Shown: positions 58,906 through 64,000 of the stretch, one piece after another
How positions within the stretch are numbered: the first letter of the stretch is position 1
Layout: each line of letters opens with the position of its first letter
Origin: Sialis fuliginosa
Taxonomy: Eukaryota; Arthropoda; Insecta; Megaloptera; Sialidae
Length of the DNA: 64,000 nucleotides
NCBI GenBank assembly: GCA_961205875.1
Contig: OY540810.1
Coordinates: forward strand, 10,974,001-11,038,000
Reading direction: 5' to 3'
Made by a program: the position numbers and the translations under genes
Notes under the pieces: generated by a model
What the model saw: the letters and a program-made list of their open reading frames with translations, nothing else
What the model was told of the DNA's origin: nothing
Database searches by the model: none

Positions 58906-60951
58906 TTTTTTACTTTTAATCAAGTATTTAATTTTGCTTGATATAAAATTTTGCAGTCCTCACAAATTAGCAAAGTATTTTTTGCACTTACGGAAAAAAG
59001 ACCAAAACTATACAAGATAGAAATCATAGAAGTTACAGATCCCATATACTGCTGGTATATGAACTATTTATTGCTTTTAAAAATCAACAACACTTATTAG
59101 TACTTAACCGTGTATCAAATTTTAAAACTATACCCAAATGGGTCCTTCAGATAAATATAATTTTTGGTATAATCTTAATGGAATTCTACGTTATAACTCA
59201 CAAACGAAGAAATTTCGAGAAAATGTTTATATAAACTTTTTTGTTTATAATATCTTTTTCCATCCATTATTCTAAATCATCCTGTATATAAAGAATGTTT
59301 TTTTATCTAAATATCTAGACACCACTAATTATTAAAATTACTGTGAACATTGAATTGAAAAATATTGTAACACAATTGGTATGAAGATATCAATATACAT
59401 AAGTAAAACATAAAAATTTTATATTTGAAAGAAAATTTTCTTTGATGTTATATATTTTTATATTATACTAATATCTACAAGTATATTACCTGTACATAGA
59501 ATATGGAATATTTTGAATATAGATACTTTAATAATATATTTCTCTTTGTAGTAAATAATACTGTAAAGTAGAGGGGATGTGTTTAATGATAAAATATTTT
59601 ATATTATTAAAATATTTCAAGATACACGATTTCTAAAAGGTTTTATTTTTCAATGTTAAATTACATTCTTTGAAGAGATATAACATGATCCTCGTTCTCA
59701 AATACTTTATTTACAAAATTAGTTTTTAAAAACTTTTTTGAAAATATCATAAAATATAATATTTGAAATAAAAATTGTGGGTGTTTTTTTGTTTTTACTT
59801 TCTTATGGCCATGTACCGTATACGAAATATAGTAATTATGTTTTAAAAAAATCATTACAAATGTTGTAGAAAATCTTATTATATGTATATAATTTAGGTC
59901 CCATTAATTTGTCAGAAATATTTGTTGATAAAATTAGAAATACATTTTATAATGTTCAAACTTTCATCAATAAAAAAAAACATACCAATATATAAAATTT
60001 ATAAATGATATTAAAGAAAGAAAATTCTAAGCCATAAATAAAGTAAACCTAGCCTTCGTAAAAACAACGGAAGAAAAATGATTGATAGTGTATTTATTAC
60101 ATACTTATCGTACGCGAAACATTAGTTGTCAATATATTTTGTCATCAAATTCATAAGTACACAATCCTACTTAAAAGTGACATAGAATCCCACTAGTGGG
60201 GTTCACGTCAAGGGTACTTAATCAACCCCTATTGACAACCTCTACAGGAGGGAAAAAACGGATTGACAACATGTTCCGTGGGAAGTTATCAAATACTAAA
60301 ACTCCAGTTTTACTTTTATACGGTTTTTTAGGATATTTTTATAAGACGTTAATTTTTCATAATAAAAATAAATATTTTTATCTTTTTAAATTATCTGAAA
60401 TTTGCTTTAAATTAAATTAAATTAAATTATGACAAAATTATTATAATTATTATATTTCTTAACATAAATCCATTTTAAAAACAGGAATACTTATGAAATC
60501 AAATCTATCTGACACAACCGTGTAACTACTACCGTTTTACCTAAGAGGCTGAGATTTGTCTTAATTATACAAAATTGTAGGACTACTTGAGTTACAAAAA
60601 TAATATTTTGTTTCAGGCAAATAGATTTTTACCAAAAATTTGTTTTTCAAAAATCGTTAAAAATATTTCGTTTCCTGTCCGAATTTCCAAAAGTAACAGT
60701 GAGAAAAATCTTTAAAAATGAGAATATGTATAATGTTTTCACTGCACTTACGTATTTTTCCAAAAATATTTCAAAATTATAATCTAGTTAATACACCTTT
60801 TCGATTATATTTAATTTGCTCCTATAATTTAAATTTGTTCTTAGCGCAATTCAAAATTAAATAATTTAATTAATTGAAAAACTGAACGATACGAGACACT
60901 AATGCGCGATGCTTGACTCGCATTTGACTTTTTTTTAGATTAACAATAGAG
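58906..60951. other. Intronic AT-rich stretch
   Basis: Only the family N-like fragment at 59095-59285 is recognised. The frames at 59661-59855 and 60196-60420 have no features. Confidence 0.5.
59095..59285 (-). repeat. TACAGGATG-headed repeat fragment (family N-like)
   Basis: Read on the minus strand it begins TACAGGATGATTTAGAATAA and contains TCTCGAAATTTCTTCG, resembling the head of 23053-23360. Only one end is recognised. Confidence 0.5.
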
Positions 60952-61230
60952 ATTCCTGTGATAGTTGATAAAACAAGTTTTTAGTTTCGAATTTGTACGC
61001 AAGATGTCTACGCTAAAAAAATATAACCTTCGCGCGCACAAATGTCACAAACCCATTTTTTATCCAATACATTTTCGGGATACAAAGTAACCTATTTTCC
61101 TCAGGATGCAAACTATCTTTCTGCCAAATTTCACCAAGATCGGTTCAGTGATTTATCCATGAAAAAGTAACAAATATACGGACAGACAGACATAGTTACT
61201 TTCGTATTTATAATATAAGTAGGTATAGAT
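60952..61230 (+). repeat. Family A copy lacking the head
   Basis: TAAAACAAGTTTTTAGTTTC, AAATGTCACAAACCCATTTT, CCAAGATCGGTTCAGTG, a CGGACAGACAGACA run and the tail ATTTATAATATAAGTAGG. Confidence 0.7.
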
Positions 61231-62204
61231 AACATAAAAATAATACTCTAATATCACAACTTCCCCTCCCCCGCCACACTAAAAAATGTATACCGTTTCT
61301 TTTGACAAAAATATAATAAAAATTATTCAATGATGACAAAAATATTAAACCAGAAATGGAAAACTATTCACTTACCTACCGGACGAAATAAACACAACAA
61401 TTTATAATTATTGTATACAAATTTGAATGTCTCTGAAAGCCTATAAGCTCCTATAAGCTTCTTACAAAAGCTCTATCCGATGTCGGGTCTATTCTCATCT
61501 AATTGATATTAAACAAACTGAATGCATATTTTAACGTAGAGCTATAATTTGATGCCACTAAATCTTAGTTGAATTTATCCAGAAGCTTTATATAACTTTG
61601 TTATGCGCGTGCTTTAAGCTACGTTGTGCTTTACAAAGCTCGTCTGACGGATTATGCATGTCTCATATTTGCGCTATATATGATATTGAACTATAGATGT
61701 TTTTATGATCGCAAATGTATAGCTGACTCGAAAGTTTTCACACAAAATTATTTCAATAATTTTTCCATCATTTTAAAAAATATCTACATCAGTAGATATT
61801 AACATAGGCCACAAAGTTTAGTCTAACAATAAGATAAACTGGGTTCGAAAATAGAAATCAAAAATTTCAACATATTTTTTGTTTCAAGGTCTCTACAATA
61901 TGTTTACACTATTTTCAAAATGTGTGTAATTTTTTTCCTGCACGAAATCTCGCAAATAAAAAATAAATATCATTTTTTATTTAAATCGAAGTATATTGAC
62001 GTTAATATGATCTGAAAGAAATTTAATAAAATTCGGTCCAGCCGTTTTTTTGTTTGATTAAAAAGACTACAAAAAAGTAGATTTCAGAATTTCTTAAAAT
62101 AAACCTATCAGATTTAATTTGTTTGGTGGCAATCAATACTTTGCAATATCAAATATTTTTATATAGCTTTTATCAAATAACACCTTATTTATATATGTAT
62201 ACAT

Positions 62205-62345
62205 AGTATAAAACAAAGTCCCTCGCGCGTCTGTGTACGATTTTCTCAATAACTACTGAACGTATTTCATTCCTTTTGTACTAATGAATAGAGTATTTCA
62301 CGAGGAAAGTCTAGGTGTATAATTTGATATGATTTTAGCAATGTC
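62205..62345 (-). repeat. Family I repeat, inverted right half
   Basis: GTCTGTGTACGATTTTCTCA, CTAATGAATAGAGTATTTCA and AGGTGTATAATTTGATATG are the complement of the right half of 10048-10335. Confidence 0.6.
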
Positions 62346-62361
62346 GAATTTGTACTTATTA

Positions 62362-62500
62362 TGCGGTGTTCACACAAAAGAAAACAAAACAGCAACACGG
62401 TGTTTGAAAACACGTCGTATTTAAAAATGCATAGGCTTTATTGCACTTTTGTCAAAAAGACACGATGTTGCTGTTTTGTTTTTTCGCTCTGAACACGGCA
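62362..62500 (-). mobile_element. 139-bp palindromic MITE, copy 2 (PIF/Harbinger-like)
   Basis: Reverse-complement copy of 42606-42744, also 139 bp, with flanking TTA on both sides (62359-62361 and 62501-62503). The different TWA target shows independent insertion, not local duplication. Confidence 0.8.
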
Positions 62501-64000
62501 TTAGATTGTATGTGTTGTTTAAATATCAAAAAATACGAAACCAAGAATTAATAAAAGATTTTTTTTGTAATTGATATTATATTATACATTTATATAGCAT
62601 TTGAATACATCCCCCAAGTGACCTCAATTCCCGCGCGGTCACTGATTGATCAAGGAGCTGAGTGGGTAACAGCTAAATGGTTATAATATATGTATATAGT
62701 ACGGTGTTAAGTAATATTAGGCAGAGGGAAAGGATAAAAAAAAGCTGATTTATGTCAAAGAAAGTTCTTTCCGTGCCTTGGAAATCAAAAACACTACGAT
62801 CTTAAACATAAACCTGGTATAAAGAATATTCTATGATATATTTCTTACTATATTTAAGATGTATTATTTTTGTTTTTAGAACAGGTAATATGAATGTATT
62901 TTTAGTAAGGTAAGTATACCTAAATAAAACCCATTAATTTTACATACATTTTATACACATAACATAAAAATAATATGTTGTTTTTGATACGTTTTCTATT
63001 AAAAAATCTTTTCAACGTAGATGGCTTCCATAAATTGGTTTTGTTCTTTAATTTGATCACGTAGTATTTTCTCCGGCGGAGATAATAATGTTTTAATCCA
63101 TTTTGAAAGTTTGTAATACGTGTTTGGAATATTCATTAAATCACATTCATTATACATTATGCCATATTATTGACAAAATGTAATTATTAATTCTCTAACA
63201 ACTATTTAAATCAGTTGAATGAAGCGAAACATTTCCTTTCGATACCTTTGAATTTTGCAGAGGCGGAGTTAAGGGGCTGGACTAAAAGATCAGAAGTTAA
63301 AATGACCAACTACTCAAAATGATAAATTTACAAACCGTGGGGTGTGACTCTTGAGGTCCACACAACCACCTTCCTAGCATGGTATGACTATCAATACTAT
63401 TGTAAAAAACTATAGGATGTTATTTGATAAAAACATGTTATTTTATTATTAACAAAAACGATTGTTTTAATGTCCTCGACAACAAAAGTTTGTCGGTATG
63501 TTTACGAAACATCCTGTATATTATTGGTTAGTTTATTTATGTGTGATTTATTTTTAATTAAATAAAAGCTTAAAATAGTAAAGTACATTAAATAATTAAA
63601 TAAAAATGATACGAACTTATGTGAGATTGTTAAAAAATAAAATAATTCAATAAAGGTACATGAAGCTTTAAAAATGTATACCGATTATCCAGAATTAGAT
63701 TCAAAAGTGACAACATACAAGTTTAGTATCCCCCTCTCAATCCAATGTCAAGGTTTGTTAATACCAACATTGACCTTTTAACCTTGAAGTGTCATGTCGA
63801 TTTCGTAAATCGAATATTCTAATTTTAAAGGTATCATATTGTTAAATTTATGTAAATGAACTTTGTAATTACGAAATTCTAATTCCGCTATGTTCAGAAC
63901 CGGAATATCGGGATTTCATGTCATTTTTATTTTTAAGTAAAAGTAATTTTTTTTTCAACTTGTTCTATATGGGCATTATAAATAAAATCAAATACAAATC

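Larger units (their letters stand above)
55759..64000 (+). other. Inferred downstream intron of the neuroligin gene (partial)
   Basis: It begins with the strong donor gtgagt at 55759. The next neuroligin exon should continue after VPDG with a FHRAI..SGSA-type motif. None was recognised up to 64000, so the intron runs off the right edge. It contains only repeat fragments and AT-rich DNA. Confidence 0.7.
61231..64000. other. Intronic AT-rich stretch
   Basis: Holds the family I fragment and the 139-bp MITE copy at 62205-62500. A lone ACATCCTGTATAT end-like motif lies at 63510. Otherwise nothing recognised. Confidence 0.5.

Noticed and set aside
1..64000. Microbial contamination or symbiont DNA
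   Set aside because: Long AT-rich non-coding DNA, a spliced metazoan exon and insect-type repeats throughout argue against it.

Overview
The window is animal nuclear DNA, most likely from an insect. It is strongly AT-rich and almost entirely non-coding. The one confident host-coding feature is a single internal exon (55561-55758, + strand) of a neuroligin, a catalytically dead cholinesterase-fold synaptic adhesion protein. The exon has a clean acceptor and donor, both in phase 1, and is visibly richer in G+C than its surroundings. No other neuroligin exon was recognised, so the window is best read as two very long introns flanking one exon (about 55.5 kb or more upstream, about 8.2 kb or more downstream). 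A short CCTAA/TTAGG array at 6221-6252 fits an insect. The repeat types (short elements headed by a CGACTTCGTCCGCG motif, elements bounded by ACCGACTTCAAAAAA, TACAGGRTG-ended elements, mariner remnants) are also arthropod-like. The order is not resolved.

The rest is a layered transposon landscape. Between 2.4 and 4.8 kb two copies of one repeat family (C) lie in opposite orientations, one split by a 960-bp element (D). At 6.4-7.6 kb two copies of an about 820-bp repeat (B) are joined tail to tail. At 11.4-12.2 kb there is a near-perfect fold-back element with 8-bp target duplications (hAT-like). At 14.3-14.6 kb a decayed open frame lies on the minus strand. Around 16.4, 20.0 and 21.6-22.2 kb are inverted-repeat elements and a head-to-head chimeric short element. 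At 24.4-25.3 and 27.0-27.6 kb are two different internally deleted mariner-type transposons with decayed transposases. At 30.6-31.0 kb is a TA-flanked inverted-repeat element. At 34.3-36.6 kb a hairpin with a hammerhead-like core is followed by elements J, B and D packed end to end. At 38.6-43.9 kb are nested terminal-inverted-repeat elements, one holding an unidentified coding-like segment. At 45-47.7 kb are a hAT-like short element, a 134-bp tandem duplication, and a family C copy cleanly interrupted by a 230-bp element. The final 10 kb holds the exon and scattered repeat fragments.

There are no operons, no CRISPR arrays, no rRNA or convincing tRNA genes, and no sign of prokaryotic DNA. Short open frames on either strand are mostly chance frames or lie inside repeats. 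The most useful observations are the nested insertions whose empty sites can be read from paralogous copies in this same window, the nearly identical fold-back arms, two hammerhead-like motifs, and several coding-like remnants hidden by frameshifts.
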